Source of the DNA: Neoarius graeffei
Taxonomy: Eukaryota; Chordata; Actinopteri; Siluriformes; Ariidae
Direction of reading: 5' to 3'
Assembly (NCBI RefSeq): GCF_027579695.1
Contig: NC_083575.1
Coordinates: forward strand, 37,561,154 to 37,625,153
DNA: 64,000 bases
The notes beneath the pieces are model-generated. The model did no database searches. It was not told the origin of the DNA and worked only from the letters and a program-made list of their open reading frames with translations. The position numbers and the translations under genes were made by a program. Shown here in pieces: positions 48,031-60,591 of this stretch (the stretch's first letter is position 1; each line of letters starts with the position of its first letter).

Positions 48031-48495
48031 ATAAAGGAACTGGCCACACTACTGCTGCAATTCTGGCCAAGTCAACTGGTTTGCCTCAAGCCCAGATCGG
48101 GTTCAGCAGTGACGATAATGACGACCAAAACAGAGAATACTATTACTTGAAAATTACTTTTATGAATAAATGGCTAAGAATTTTGATCCTGAATGACTTG
48201 ATTTTCAAATTACATTTTGAAATAGGGTGAATTCAGGTATAGTGGAACATCAGGTTAATCAGGACAGACTTAAATGGAGTGAGTAGAAGTGAAGGAATGT
48301 AATGGATGCATGGGACTCCCCACAAGTATGGTTAATTGATGAAATGATTAATTTTATATGTATTAAATCATGTTTTTATGAAACATCTTAAGAAGCAGAG
48401 GAAACACTGGGAAATACAAAAATGTGACTGAGGCCTGCTATGTAATGTATAGATATTTTGCTTACTGTATTGTTTACTGTTAGTGTCTTGCATAT

Positions 48496-48780
48496 ACCGG
48501 CGAGTGGCCTAGTAGTTAGCATGTCCTCCTCTCAATCGCGAGTTCTACTCATGGTTGGGTCATACCAAAGACCATTGTAAAAATAGTGCCTACTGCCATC
48601 TGGCAAGGCACGCTGCAATACAGATGCGAGTGGGGAGTCAAACTCTCATGGTTACCAGAGGACTAGCCCCCCCACACACACACTGTAACTCGAGCTATGT
48701 AATATAGGCGAGAAGCCGAGGGCTACGAAACGGAGATCGGCGCCATGAATGGTGTGGAAGGACTTTGACTTTTTTTTTTG
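48496..48780 (+). mobile_element. Third tRNA-derived SINE family
   Basis: A-box-like GTGGCCTAGTAGTTAGC and B-box-like GAGTTCTACTC at the start, a T-rich 3' end, and a near-exact 14-bp duplication AGTGTCYTGCATAT (48482-48495 and 48781-48794). Sequence unrelated to the other two SINE families beyond the tRNA boxes. Confidence 0.7.
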
Positions 48781-48856
48781 AGTGTCCTGCATATGTAATT
48801 GTGGAGCTTGATGTAGATGTACAGTAGTTATTTGAATAAAAGTTGTCTCAAGTCCT

Positions 48857-49219
48857 CATCTCATCTCATTATCTCTAGCCACTTTATCCTGTTCTACAGG
48901 GTCGCAGGCAAGCTGGAGCCTATCCCAGCTGACTACGGGCGAAAGGCGGGGTACACCCTGGACAAGTCGCCAGATCATCACAGGGCCGACACATAGACAC
49001 AGACAACCATTCACACTCACACCTACGGTCAATTTAGAGTCACCAGTTAACCTAACCTGCATGTCTTTGGACTGTGGTGGAAACCCAAGCACCCGGAGGA
49101 AACCCACGCGAACACGGGGAGAACATGGAAACTCCGCACAGAAAGGCCCTCGCCGGCCACGGGGCTTCGACCTTCTTGCTGTGAGGCGACAGCGCTAACC
49201 ACTACACCACCGTGCCGCC
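48857..49219 (-). mobile_element. tRNA-derived V-SINE-like element
   Basis: Flanked by the exact 13-bp duplication TGTCTCAAGTCCT (48844-48856 and 49220-49232). A short deletion near the B box distinguishes this copy. Confidence 0.9.
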
Positions 49220-49907
49220 TGTCTCAAGTCCTGTTATTGAAATTTGATTTAGTGATGCATGAATAAATGTGCTACAAATAAATTACATTATAAATGTATT
49301 ATTGAAGATGAAATTAAAGGCTGAAAGCAGTGACATCTTTTGTGAACAACTTGAGGATTTTAGAAATGTGTCATGTTTCATTAATTGCTAGAAAATGAAA
49401 AATTTGTCCCAATAAAACTGAGTTCATTCGATATAAGCTTGGTTGATTAATTATGGTAATATTCCCTTTGAGATATTTGAAATATCACATAAGCAACCTC
49501 AAGCTCCTGCCAGAAGCATTTATTACCCCAGGTAAATAAAGAAATGTCATGTTTGTTAATCCTTGAATAATTAAACTGTTTAATTTAAAACCAAATTAAT
49601 GGCAAAGTGCTTTGGCTAAAAATAAAACTGATTTCTTCTGTATAACTACAGTATTTCAAACAGAATTCAGTGTAGTCTAAGCACTTCAGATTGAATCAAT
49701 TTTGATTAATTATTTCTTAATCAAAAAGATCAGACCTTTTTGGCTACCTACTGTGGAAATTCCTTTCACTGTGGAACTTTTAATTGTTTGAGCAAATAAA
49801 CACAGCAAAATGTGTCTAAGTATTTATGGTGCTTATGTATTAAAAACAAAATGCTAAAATCAGTGCCCATAAACTATTTTGAAAATGCAAACCATATCAC
49901 TGTTCTT

Positions 49908-50792
49908 GTCAAGTCAAGTTTATTATTTATAGCGCTTTTAACAATAGACATTGCCATAAAGCAGCTTTACAGAATTTTAGTGACTTTAAACATGAGCTAA
50001 TTTTATCCCTAATCTAGCCCCAATGAGCAAGCCTGTGGAGATGGTGGCAAGGAAAAACTCCCTCAGACAGCATGAGGAAGAAACCTTGAGAGGAACCAGA
50101 CTCAAAAGGAAACCCATCCTCATTTGAGTGATGACAGATAGCATGATTATAACATTTTTAACAGTTTTAACATGAAGTCTGTTTTGTTGAAGTTATAAAC
50201 TGTCCATTGATGGAAACTTGAGTGCAATAAGACTCCTAAAGTTAGCAAGTCAACTGTAGTCCTCAGCCATAAAAGCATTATTGTAAGTGTCCAGAGAATC
50301 TTCCAAGGGCGACTTTCGACTGTCCATATGGGGCCATCCTCCACAGGAGAGATGTGCTGAGACTCCAGCCAGACGTAGGGCATCAGGATGGATCAGGCAG
50401 GTCCGAGGAGCAGAAGAGGTCAGCATCTCGATCTCAGGATTGACATGTAACTCAGAGGGACAGATAGAGTTGGGCGGGAAAGAAAGAGAGAGAGAGAAAA
50501 CACAGGTTGTTAGGTATGCCCAATGTCACCTGATGAGTAGGAACAGTATACATTTTGTGTGGAGTGCAAGCAGGGACTCTGGCAAAACTAACTATGACAG
50601 CATAACTAAAAGGGGAGAGCCAGAAGGTAGCACAGGCATGAGGGCACCCCGGGACATAAAGCAGCAGCCACTACACCATCAACAAACTCGAGTGAGCGAG
50701 TGAGTGAGGAGCTGACAGCATCCATACATCCCAGTTTACCAAAACACTCTATGCCTGAGGACCCTCCAGATCTATTCCTTTCCCTAATAAAA
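49908..50792 (+). repeat. Dispersed fish repeat, copy 1
   Basis: Starts CAAGTCAAGTTTATT and TAGCGCTTTTAACAATAGAC and shares long stretches with 61181-61930 (GGCAAGGAAAAACTCCCTCA, GGATCAGGCAGGTCCGAGG). No TIR or tRNA head seen; class unknown. The MITE at 50797 interrupts its right end. Confidence 0.7.
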
Positions 50793-50796
50793 TTAA

Positions 50797-51472
50797 AGGA
50801 GACCTAAAGGCAAATCTTTATTATCAAAATTCTATTTCTCTCATTTTATTAAATATAGGAATGCATTTTTGATCGCTATTTTGTCACTGCTACAGCAAGT
50901 TATGAGTGTTTGAAGTATGCTATGTAATATATCAGTCCATATGTCAAAGCAATGACCATAAACGAGATTTGCTGAGACCTGTGCGAGACATCATAGGACG
51001 GAAGTAAAACATACAGCGGAAATCAAAGTGACCAACATCTGCCAATGTTGTCAAAAGACGCACACGCCCTCTTTCGAATGCTGATGTAATCAAGCGGGAA
51101 GTTTTGTTTATTTTGATAGCAATCAAGAAAGTTTGAAAAAAGTAGGCAGTAATCGTCATTTAAACTCGTTTTTGTGCAATACTTCGTTTGGAAAACAGTT
51201 TTCAAAATGGCGGCACTGACACCTGGCTGACACTTCACGTTTTGAAGTCTCACACAAGTCTCGTGAGGCTCACGTGGATAAGTGACGCCTGCTGTGGACC
51301 AAACGAACTAAATTCAACATGGCTAAAACCCGAATAGGCCGATAAATATAATATTTAATTGCAATTAGTTGCCAATACGAGTCACGATATAAGGTTACTA
51401 CAACCAAAAATGTAATTGAATAACATGTTAATTAAGAAATAAAGCAAGTTTAAAAATGACTTCAGTTCTCCT
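50797..51472. mobile_element. TTAA-flanked MITE, sister of 43731-44387
   Basis: The ends AGGAGACCTAAAG and (inverted) CTTCAGTTCTCCT are flanked by TTAA (50793-50796 and 51473-51476). 676 bp, nearly collinear with the intronic copy apart from small indels. Confidence 0.82.
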
Positions 51473-51479
51473 TTAACCT

Positions 51480-52500
51480 TCTTGTAGGTAGGAGTGATTA
51501 AAAAGGTTTCTAGGCAATTCACAAAAATCGAGCATATACATAAGACAATCCAGGTGACTCAGGAGCTGACAATTTCAGGACTGCAGAGTTATAATGAGTG
51601 CATGCAAACAACTTTTGTATGGAATCTTTTCCTTTTTTGCGTGAGTGAGTGAGAGATCTGTGGTTTATTTAAGGGCTTTGTTCAATGATCCAACATGGCA
51701 GCTGGCAGTGCTGGGATTTAAACTCATCATCTTTCAATCAGTAGCTTAGAAACAGAGCCACCACTGTCACATAAAGCTAAACATGTTTTTGCAAATGTAA
51801 GGAACAAACTGTTCCAGTACATGTGCTTGACAGAAACATGGCTCATTTCTTCACTCTCACACTTGAGCCACTGTTACTAATGTACAATTCAGGTCATAAG
51901 TCTGTTCTACTTTTGTTGTTTATAATTAAAAACTGCATTACAAATACCATCCTTCCAGGTGATCAGTGAGCAGTGAAGTGGCCAGCATAGGAAATATTTA
52001 TCTGTGGTTCTGCCTCATATGTGGAAAGTCTGTTGCTGAGGAGGTTGTATACAGTATATGGTCAGATAGCCTGATGCCACTAGCACTAATTAGGTACATA
52101 ATAGAAATCCATGAAGGCTGCTCATGCCTTTAATTATATTTTCACAGTGTCTGGTGTGCCATGTCTTACTGCTGTCTCATATTAATGAGCCCAGCCTCAA
52201 TAAAAACTTGCACCAGATCACCAATCACATGATTAAGCACAGTGCTAATTATGGCTGTGCCTGTCCAGTGTCATTCTGTTACTGGCCAGCAGTTAGATGT
52301 GACTAAAATGGCAAATTGGCCTTGATCCCTTCGATTTGTATCTTTAGCCTGCAAATTAATGGAGGTCAAAAGGAGGTTAACTCAAAGTTTGGAGTGAAAT
52401 CAAAGGCCTGACTCCTTCCTTGTCTTCTTTTTATGCGGAGGCCTTGAGTTTGGGTCATTTTCTTTAATCAGGTGCTAGTATGAGCTAGTATCTCTTTACA
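51480..52500. other. Region with no recognised feature
   Basis: No exon, transposon end or RNA gene recognised here. Confidence 0.5.
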
Positions 52501-52542
52501 TTTTGGGGAAATAATAATAATAATAATAATAATCCCCAACTG

Positions 52543-52925
52543 GGGCGGCACGGTGGTGTAGTGGTTAGCATTGTCGCCTCACAGCAAGAAGGTCCTGGGT
52601 TCAAGCCCAGCACTCGACGAGGGCCTTTCTGTGTGGAGTTTGCATGTTGTCCACGTGGGTTTCCTCCAGGTGCGCCGGTTTCCCCCAAAGACATGCAGGT
52701 TAGGCTAATTGGTGGCTCTAAATTGACTGTAGGTGTGAATGGTTGTTTGTCTCTGTGTGTCAGCCCTGCAATGACCTGGACAAGTGTCCAGGGTGTACCC
52801 CGACTCTCACCCATAGTCAGCTGGGATATGCTCCAGCTTGCCTGTGACCCTGTAGGACAGGATAAGTGGCTACAGATAATGGATGGATGGATGGATGGAT
52901 GGATGGATGGATGGATGGATGGAAC
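52543..52925 (+). mobile_element. V-SINE-like element with (ATGG)n tail
   Basis: Head GGGCGGCACGGTGGTGTAG and body, with a tail of about ten ATGG units at 52880-52922. Flanked by CCCCAACTG (52534-52542 and 52926-52934). A (TAA)n tract (52509-52533) adjoins the left flank. Confidence 0.88.
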
Positions 52926-53816
52926 CCCCAACTGCTCCTTGGGCACTGTAGCATGCCCACTGCTCTGAGTATGTGTGTGTGCTCATTGCTCACTTGTGTG
53001 TATGTATGTGTGTGTTCACTGCTTCAGATGGGTTAAATGCAGAGGATGAATTTCACTGTGCCTGAGTGTGCATGTGACAAATAAAGGCTTCTTCTTCTTC
53101 AAATATATAATTTATTTTCTAAACAATAACCTTATAAACCAGTTTGTTGACGTGAACTGGATGTGAAAGCATAATATCTGATTAGCTTGATAATTAGATG
53201 ATTTAACGTATCATCTGTGTTAGACTAGAAAAAAACACTAATCAGTACAATACTGCTGCCAAGGTTTGCAAATTCAAAGTACATCTAGGTCAGGCCTGTC
53301 AGACTCCAGCACTGCAGAATATTCTCTCATGTAACACCTTTGATATAAATATTCGTCTTATTGTCAAGGCCACTATGGGGTGATGTGGGACATTAGAAGC
53401 AAAAACTAATCTCTGGAGTCATGTTCCTCATGGACCTGAGTTTGATACTCCTGATTAAAATGAACTCAGGTGTAAAAGGAATTAACTGCTTTTAGAAGCA
53501 AATTCTTTTTCACATTCACATTCCCATTTCTTATTTTTCAGCTTTATTGCTGGGCAAAGTTTATTCATGCTTGGTCAGATCACTCAAGTTTTGTTACGGC
53601 CAAGTGAGCAGCTGAATATAAAAATTGCTCATTAAAAAGGTTCTGAACCATGTTTACGTTACTTATTATTTCGGAATTTTATTTGCCCATCTTAAAGGTG
53701 GGCAAATAAGAAAATACTGCAGGTGGGTATGAACAGAAATAACTTTCATGTCAGGTAAGAACTGTCTGAGTGTCTGTGTAAGGGACCAGGCACAGGATTG
53801 AAAAAGCAGTTTCACT

Positions 53817-53899
53817 CATTAGATTAGATTAGATTAGATTAGATTAGATTAGATTAGATTAGATTAGATTAGATTAGATTAGATTAGATTAGATTAGAT
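53817..53899 (+). repeat. (AGATT)n pentanucleotide microsatellite
   Basis: About 16 AGATT units, followed at 53900-54250 by a dispersed fish repeat starting AAACTTTATTGATCCCTTTG. Confidence 0.9.
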
Positions 53900-54250
53900 A
53901 AAACTTTATTGATCCCTTTGGGAGGGTTACCTCAGGGAAATGAAGATTCCAGCAGCATCATTACAGATAAACAGAAAAAAGAAAAACTTCTACATAAATT
54001 AAAATAAATTAAGTATTTACATATACAAATATAAAAGAATAAGATATGGGGAAGAGAGGAGGGGGGAAGGGGGGAGAAGTGGGGTTAGTGTGTGTGTGTG
54101 GGGGGGCAGGAAAGATATTGCACTTTATATTGCACATTATACTGCACATTGTCCGGTATTGCTTATTTCTTTAGGCAGTCACTATTACAGAGAGACTCTA
54201 AGTAAGCCGACTTTGAGATTAAAGAGTACTTTTTGGGTAGAGAGAAATCT
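53900..54250 (+). repeat. Dispersed fish repeat (TTTATTGATCCC type)
   Basis: ACTTTATTGATCCCTTTGGG and downstream TTGCACTTTATATTGCACAT are common teleost repeat sequences. The class is not decided. Confidence 0.5.
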
Positions 54251-54380
54251 TGGGTTTATGAGTACATGTAAGCAGATGCACTAATATTATTACTTTTAAT
54301 AAAAAAATACTGCAGGTGTATTCAAAGTTAATGGTCACTACCTGCTGTGAGCTAAAAACTTGACTGAACTTGATCACTGT

Positions 54381-54384
<4 letters not shown>

Positions 54385-54430
<46 letters not shown>
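54385..54430 (+). repeat. (CT)n microsatellite
   Basis: More than 20 CT units. Confidence 0.9.
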
Positions 54431-54434
<4 letters not shown>

Positions 54435-54697
54435 GACACCACCGATGACTTTGAATTTGTGACTTCCTCCTACTTAATTGAGTTTACTTCATTTACTTTC
54501 CTTCAGAGTTTTAATGAAAACCCTGAAGACCCAAAAGCATTCCAACATTGCTAAAGCATGAAATTGTCTAATCTTATTGGCAGGTAATCTAAAAGAAAAG
54601 AATGCAAGATTATCTGACATTAGATTTAAAAAAAAAGTCCAGCTTGAAATGAGAAGTTTTAAAAAAGCAATAAAAAACAAACACAAAAAAGGCTTAA

Positions 54698-54700
<3 letters not shown>

Positions 54701-54763
<63 letters not shown>
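54701..54763 (+). repeat. (TA)n microsatellite
   Basis: About 31 TA units. Confidence 0.9.
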
Positions 54764-54768
<5 letters not shown>

Positions 54769-55267
54769 AGTGATTCCACGCTTATGGGTACTGAAATGGT
54801 GACATGAACTTATTTTTAAAAATTCACCTAAAACCATTTCTTTTTTTTACCATCAGGTCACAAAACATGTAATCTTTAATGAATGATATGTTAAAAGATA
54901 ACTTTAATTTTCTGAGATGTAATAAAAACATATTCATATGCCAAAGTCAGAACGTAACAGAAGTGTTGTGGACATATATTTTCTCAATTTTAACAATGTA
55001 GAATTACTTTTTGAAACATAGGAAGGTGATGTTTTAGCAAATATAATTAATAAACATGTGTAGTAGAATAAACATACACACTCTTTCAATAAGATTAACA
55101 TGGTATATAGCTAGATTGTAATTAATTTGTAACAGACGCGAGATGGACAATCGTAACAGAAGTAATGTACACTGTAAACCCGAATAAGTTGAGTTTACTT
55201 AAAAAAAATTGAGGAAAGTGGTTGCCTTAAAAAAAATAAGTAATTATTAATGATTGAATTGGGTACC

Positions 55268-55321
55268 GGGCGGCACGGTGGTGTAGTGGTTAGCGCTGTC
55301 GCCTCACAGCAAGAAGGTCCT

Positions 55322-55322
<1 letters not shown>
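55268..55322 (+). repeat. Head-only fragment of a V-SINE-like element
   Basis: The first 55 bases of the SINE (A box to just before the B box) end abruptly at a (TA)n tract (55322-55378). Confidence 0.8.
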
Positions 55323-55379
<57 letters not shown>

Positions 55380-55382
<3 letters not shown>

Positions 55383-55441
55383 AAGGCCACTATGGGGTGA
55401 TGTGGAACATTAGAAGCGGAAAACTAATCTCTGGAGTCATG
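55380..55441 (+). repeat. 62-bp copy of 53363-53424
   Basis: GTCAAGGCCACTATGGGGTG to CTGGAGTCATGT repeats the sequence at 53363-53424 with only a few differences, about 2 kb apart and in the same orientation, between (TA)n tracts. Confidence 0.85.
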
Positions 55442-55454
55442 TGTATATATATAT

Positions 55455-55695
55455 ATCCATTATCTGTAGCCACTTATCCTGTTTTACAGGGTCGCCTATC
55501 CCAGCTGACTATGGGTGAGAGGCAGGGTACACCCTGCATGTCTTTGACGGAAACCAGAGCACCCAGAGGAAACCCACGCAGATGGGGAGAATATGCAAAC
55601 TTCACACAGAAAGGCCATAATCAGCTGCTGGGCTCGAACCCAGGACGTTCTTGCTGTGAGGCAACAGTGCCAACCACTACACCACCATGCTGCCC
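55455..55695 (-). mobile_element. Older, shortened V-SINE-like copy
   Basis: Minus-strand body and head with internal deletions, ending ACACCACCATGCTGCC. Confidence 0.75.
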
Positions 55696-55787
55696 TCAAA
55701 TATAAACATGTAAATGTATTTGTGATTGTATTGAAAGGACGTATCCTTCCTGCTCCAACATCACACCAGTGTATTGGTACCGTATGA

Positions 55788-55964
55788 GGGGAAGCCATGG
55801 CCTTATGGTTAGAGAAGCAGCTTTGAGACCAAAAGGTTGCCAGTTTGATTCTCTAGACCAGCAGGAATGGCTGAAATGCCCCCAAGTAAGCCCCCAACTT
55901 CACCCCAGTCTGCTCTGGGTATGTTGTACTCTGGATAAGAGTGTCTGTTAAATGCCTGTAATTT
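55788..55964 (+). mobile_element. Second tRNA-derived SINE family, plus-strand copy
   Basis: A-box-like CTTATGGTTAGAG and B-box-like GGTTGCCAGTTTGATTC, then a body ending GGATAAGAGTGTCTGTTAAA. Inverse of the copy at 31848-32041. Confidence 0.65.
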
Positions 55965-55969
55965 TGCAT

Positions 55970-56985
55970 GTATTGATTTTAATATTTAGCTCTGACCGGA
56001 TGTTGTTTGAACATAACATCATAAAAGTATCCTGGTTAGAACCTTTATCATTATTGTACATATGTACAGTGTGTAGTTAAGAATATTCACATTGAAGTTT
56101 TGCATTCTAGTATGTTGTGTCATCTCTTTTGCACACCCCACATTCTGACATTGTCATATAATGTCTATAACATTCAAGCATGTTAGATCTAACGTATACC
56201 ATTGTGTAAACCAGTCAAAACTGAGCTCACATTTCAGTTAAAATCTGGGATCACAGTCAGGAAAAAGAGGAAAAAATCCCCATGATGAGGTCTGATATTT
56301 CAAGCTAGATTAAACACACATTAAGAGATAAAATGACCTGTTGTTTGTGAGAGAGTGCAGTATATGATATGATGAATTAAGTAAGTAAGACAAAGTGAGA
56401 AACATCATTGTGTCTCCCCAGGCTTCAGGCTCATTTCAGACAGTGCTTTACTTATTGCTGATAGGTATGTGTCTTAGTTCAGATTGTTGTTCTCTGCTTC
56501 TCCTTCATGTTTAGCTGCCTTGATGAGTCTAAAGCAGAGAGTGCTGAGTTGTAGATATTCTTTCATAAGCTTTGTCAATAAAATACACAGTCAGATGGCT
56601 CTCCTACATTTTCCCAATGCATGTTTCAATCTGTGAGGAGTATGACATAATAGCTACTAAAAGAGTGTGTTGTTCCAGTAAAGCCATTTTAAAAGGTGGC
56701 TGTGGGTGCTAACTGCAGTGCATTCATGAACATAAGTGAGAAATTATTGCATTTTGAAATTTGCATTTGTAAGCCTTGGAAAGTACATTTGAATAATGAG
56801 CCTTCATTTTGATCATTTCTATTTCCTCTTTCTGTATGTCTCTCTGGTCAGAGTGGGGGCTTAATGCAGACTGTCTTCATACTGGAAGTGTTCATACCAT
56901 CAGTGAAACTAATTCAGTCCATTCTAACTGGACCCTTTTTTCATTTGGACTTCATAAATAATTCAACTCTGATGCCTGCTATATA
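55970..56985. other. Region with no recognised feature
   Basis: AT-rich, no exon or transposon end recognised. Confidence 0.5.
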
Positions 56986-56988
56986 TAC

Positions 56989-58445
56989 ACGCAACCCCAC
57001 ATCAGAAAAAGTTGGGACAGTGTGTTGAACTTGAAATTAGAATTGAAAACAATGACTTGTAAATAATCTTTGACCTGTATTGCACTCAAAAACAATACAA
57101 CAGCACATTATTTGATGTCTTACCTAATTAAAAAAAAAAATAAACACATTTTAATTCTTGCAAAACCTTTCATAAAAGGTGGGACGATAAAGCATTTATG
57201 ATTTTATAATGTTGCCATTCCTTCTCATAACACTTAAAAGATGTTTAGGGACTGAAGTCACCAAAAGATGAAGAGTGTCTGGTGTTATTTTGTCCCATTC
57301 TTCTTGTAAAAAGGTCTTAAGGTGTGCAACAGTACAGGGTCATTGTCTTTTTTTTTTTTTTTTTAAATCACCACACGTTCTCTATTGAGGACAGATGGAA
57401 CGGACACCCTCTTCTTCCACAGGCACATCTTTGTAATGTTTGCAGAATGTGGTTTTGCATTGTCTTGTTGAAATATCCCTAGAAAAGATATGGTTTTGAA
57501 GGCAACATATGTTGCTCCAAAATCAATGTATTTTTCTGCATCAATGCTGCCATCACAGAAGTGTAAGTTACCTTTGCCAAGGGCACTGATACAACCTCAT
57601 ACCATGACATACCCTGGCTTCTGGACTTGTTGCTGGTAACAATCTGGATGGTCTTTTTCATCTTTGGTCCGGAGCACATGGCATCCATTTCTTACAAAAA
57701 AGACATAACACTGATTTGTCTGACCACAATAGACATTTCCACTGTGTGATGGTCCATTCCAGATGCCTCCAAGCCCAGAGAAGTTGATGGTGCTTCTGAA
57801 CACAGTTAACATAAGACTTCCTTTTTGTACAATAAAGTTTTAACTGGCATTTGTGGATGTAACTCTGTAGTGTTTGATAAAGGTTTGATAAAGTAATCCC
57901 AAGCCCATGTGGTTATATCAGCTACAGATGAATGACTGTTCTTGATGCAGTGCCATAGAAAGGATCAGAAAATACAGGTGTTCAGCTTAGGCTTGCGCCC
58001 TTGCCCTTCATGCACTAAAATTCCTTCAAATCCCTTGAATCATTTAATGATATTATGCACCATAGAGGGTGAAATAACCAAATCCCTTTGTCCTTCTTTG
58101 GGGAACATTGTTTTTAAACATTTCAATAATTCTCACACATTTGTTGACAAACTGCAGATCCTCGGCCCACCTTTGCTCCACAAAGACTAAGCCTTTCCTG
58201 GATACTGATTTTGTACAAAATCATGCTTAGTCAATAGTTGACATCACATGTTTCAAATCACATAATTATTTAATTGTTTTACCTCACTCCTAGCTCTAAT
58301 TTGGCCCCGTCTCAACTTTTTGCTAATGTATTGCATGCCTGAAATGCAGGAATGGACGCATATTAACAAATGAAATGGATTTGACCAGACAAAATATGAA
58401 ATATTTTGGTTTCATACTGACTGCAATAAAATTTCAGCAAACATA
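56989..58445 (-). mobile_element. Degenerate Tc1-like element, family of 13348-14924
   Basis: The left end CAACCCCACATCAGAAAAAG then TTGGGACAG matches the 13348 family. The inner right repeat is degraded to GTCTCAACTTTTTGC near 58310. Transposase shards on the minus strand: RTKDEKDHPDCYQQQVQKPG and VYCGQTNQ. Outer right boundary approximate. Confidence 0.75.
57479..57812 (-). pseudogene. Transposase shards of a degenerate Tc1 element
   Basis: Two overlapping frames hold the region around the first catalytic aspartate and the following KDEKDHPD block of the 13569-14591 transposase. Several frameshifts; no intact catalytic triad. Confidence 0.7.
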
Positions 58446-59194
58446 GCACTGGGTAAACCAACTGTATATTATTGTTGAAGGACCAGTCAGCCATAAAAAT
58501 GAAAGAGGTACAATGCAGCATGTGGTCATGTTTCAAGGCTATGAACCATGTTTATTTCTTGAGTCTTACATCTTAAGAGAGAAAAAGTTTTTCAATCTAA
58601 GGCCAGTGGGCCTTACTTGTTGGGTCTATTGGACCACGAGAAAAAAGTTTCTTCAAGGGTTCTTTCAGGATTTATTGGATAACCATAGATTTTTAGTGTA
58701 AAAATGGAAGAATTACAGCCATTTGTGATGGGGAAACACACTATTGCAGAACCTTAGCTTTCCTTGCTAGCAAACCAGCCTGTGTTTTCAACAGTTCTGA
58801 GTGAAATCATTGTAATCAAGGAAGCATCAGGAACCAAGGGTGTTGCAAAATGCACAACAGAAGTAAACAGTAATTGAAAGACAGCAGAGTGCATAGATTA
58901 CCTTTGAGCTTTTGTTCTGCTATTGCAGAAATTTTCTTTCTATACCATTTTTCTGAAGATGTATCTTTTTCCATTGTGTTCTCCACTGCTGCACCCGTCT
59001 TCCTCTCCAAACTAATGACATGCCCACTGATCTCACAGTTTGCGCTGGAAAAACAGCTATAGTTACCAATTTATTTTTTGACAAAATGCTCCAAATGTTT
59101 CAAAATTTGGTGCATGAACCAGAATGGAACCTGTTCCTTGTTGGTGGAAAAGGGGTCCAAGAGGAATAACTGAAACCTTCAAGGGTTCTAAATT

Positions 59195-59548
59195 CCATCC
59201 ATCAATCAGCTGAAGCCACTTATCCTGTGCAGGGTCACAGGCAAGCTGGAGCCTATCCCTGGGCGAGAGGCAGGGTACACCCTGGACAAGTCACCAGGTC
59301 ATCACAGGGCTGACTCATGAAGACAAACAACCATTCACACTCACATTCATACCTACGGTTAATTTAGAGCTATCAGTTAACCTAACCTGCAAGTCTTTGG
59401 ACTGTGGAGGAAACCGGAGCACCTGGAGGAAACCCACACAGACACGGGGAGAACATGCAAACTCCACACAGAAAGGCAACTGGGCTCAAACCCAGGACCT
59501 TTTTGCTGGGAGGTGACAGTGCTAACCACTACACCACTGTGCCACCCT
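59195..59548 (-). mobile_element. Older V-SINE-like copy
   Basis: Flanked by the exact 12-bp duplication GGGTTCTAAATT (59183-59194 and 59549-59560), despite a diverged body. Confidence 0.88.
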
Positions 59549-60128
59549 GGGTTCTAAATTTCCCAGAACTTATTCTGTGGCAGATTTCGACATGAAGTAT
59601 GTGTCTAATATTATGGTAGAATGAATGAAAGAGGTAAAAGGCAAATGTATGTGCTCAGTCACACTCACATTCCTCTCAGTCTGAAGGCTAATGCGGTGGA
59701 TGTACACACTGGTAGAATGGTTAGTGTAACAGCAAAGTGCCTAGCTTGATGTGTAATTATATTATTAAATTGGATTCAATACATTAAATGGCCATTTTCT
59801 TCTGAACAATAAGTAAGGTTATAAAATGTTGTGTCTAATGGTGCATAAAGTGGTACACTAGTTATAAGATATTTCTCTCTTGCTTGCAGAAACCTTCTGT
59901 TGCAATTACATTTACTTCTGGCTTTTTTTTTTTTAATTCTAGATTACCCTCCAGATAGAGCAAGCTTCTGCTTTTCCCATGATGAAGGAATTATGTGAAA
60001 GAATGTTTATGCTGAAATAAAATGATTTATTCTATCCACATTCACTGGATATGAACAATCACACACTCTGATTGGCTACTCTACTACTAGGCTATTAGCT
60101 CATATACCATGAGTAGAGAAAAACAAAA

Positions 60129-60240
60129 TGGCGGAGCATGTTGCTGAACCAACTGAGGACGAAATAAAAACTGTACTCGAAAACAAAACTCCCAAAAATA
60201 CAAAAAAAAAGCAACAAAATATGGAATAAAAGTATTTGAT
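60129..60240 (+). pseudogene. Short first-exon fragment with a Crypton/DUF3504-like motif
   Basis: ATG at 60129 starts MAEHVAEPTEDEIKTVLENK. After one base too many in an A run (near 60204) the frame would read NTKKATKYGIKVFDG, ending at a donor G|GTAAGA. The N-T-K-x-A-T-x-x-x-x-x-V-F pattern is that of the N-terminal helical region in tyrosine-recombinase-derived Crypton proteins. Short and broken, so tentative. Confidence 0.4.
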
Positions 60241-60269
60241 GGTAAGAACGTAGATTTTATTTATTTTTA

Positions 60270-60271
60270 GA

Positions 60272-60322
<51 letters not shown>
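60270..60322 (+). repeat. (ATT)n microsatellite
   Basis: About 17 ATT units. Confidence 0.9.
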
Positions 60323-60483
60323 GCATTTTGCACAAATTGCTACTGTCATTTTTGCTGGTTTGTTTACATTCTAAGCAGAAATGATTTTGTCGGATGTTTT
60401 GTATAAGGTTTTTATTTATCGAATTTGCAAAAAATAAAAACAATGCTCCATTTCTCAAAATCCAGTGAATGTAGATAGAATAA

Positions 60484-60591
60484 AACAGTTATTCCACTCA
60501 ATCTCATGGTACACGGCTTATAGCCAACTTGGCACTACGCACCTTGTTGGCTATCAGCTCATGTACGACTCGATTACATGGAATAACTGTT
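60484..60591. repeat. Foldback element, about 108 bp
   Basis: AACAGTTATTCCA at the left and TGGAATAACTGTT at the right, with TATAGCCAAC / GTTGGCTAT inside, make a long imperfect hairpin. It probably represents a small MITE next to the preceding element. Confidence 0.7.

Larger units (their letters stand above)
60016..60480 (+). mobile_element. TIR element carrying a Crypton-like exon fragment
   Basis: TTTATTCTATCCACATTCAC at the left is inverted at the right (GTGAATGTAGATAGAATAAA near 60465-60484). Between them lie a short coding stretch at 60129-60240 and an (ATT)n tract. Boundaries approximate; class unassigned. Confidence 0.5.
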
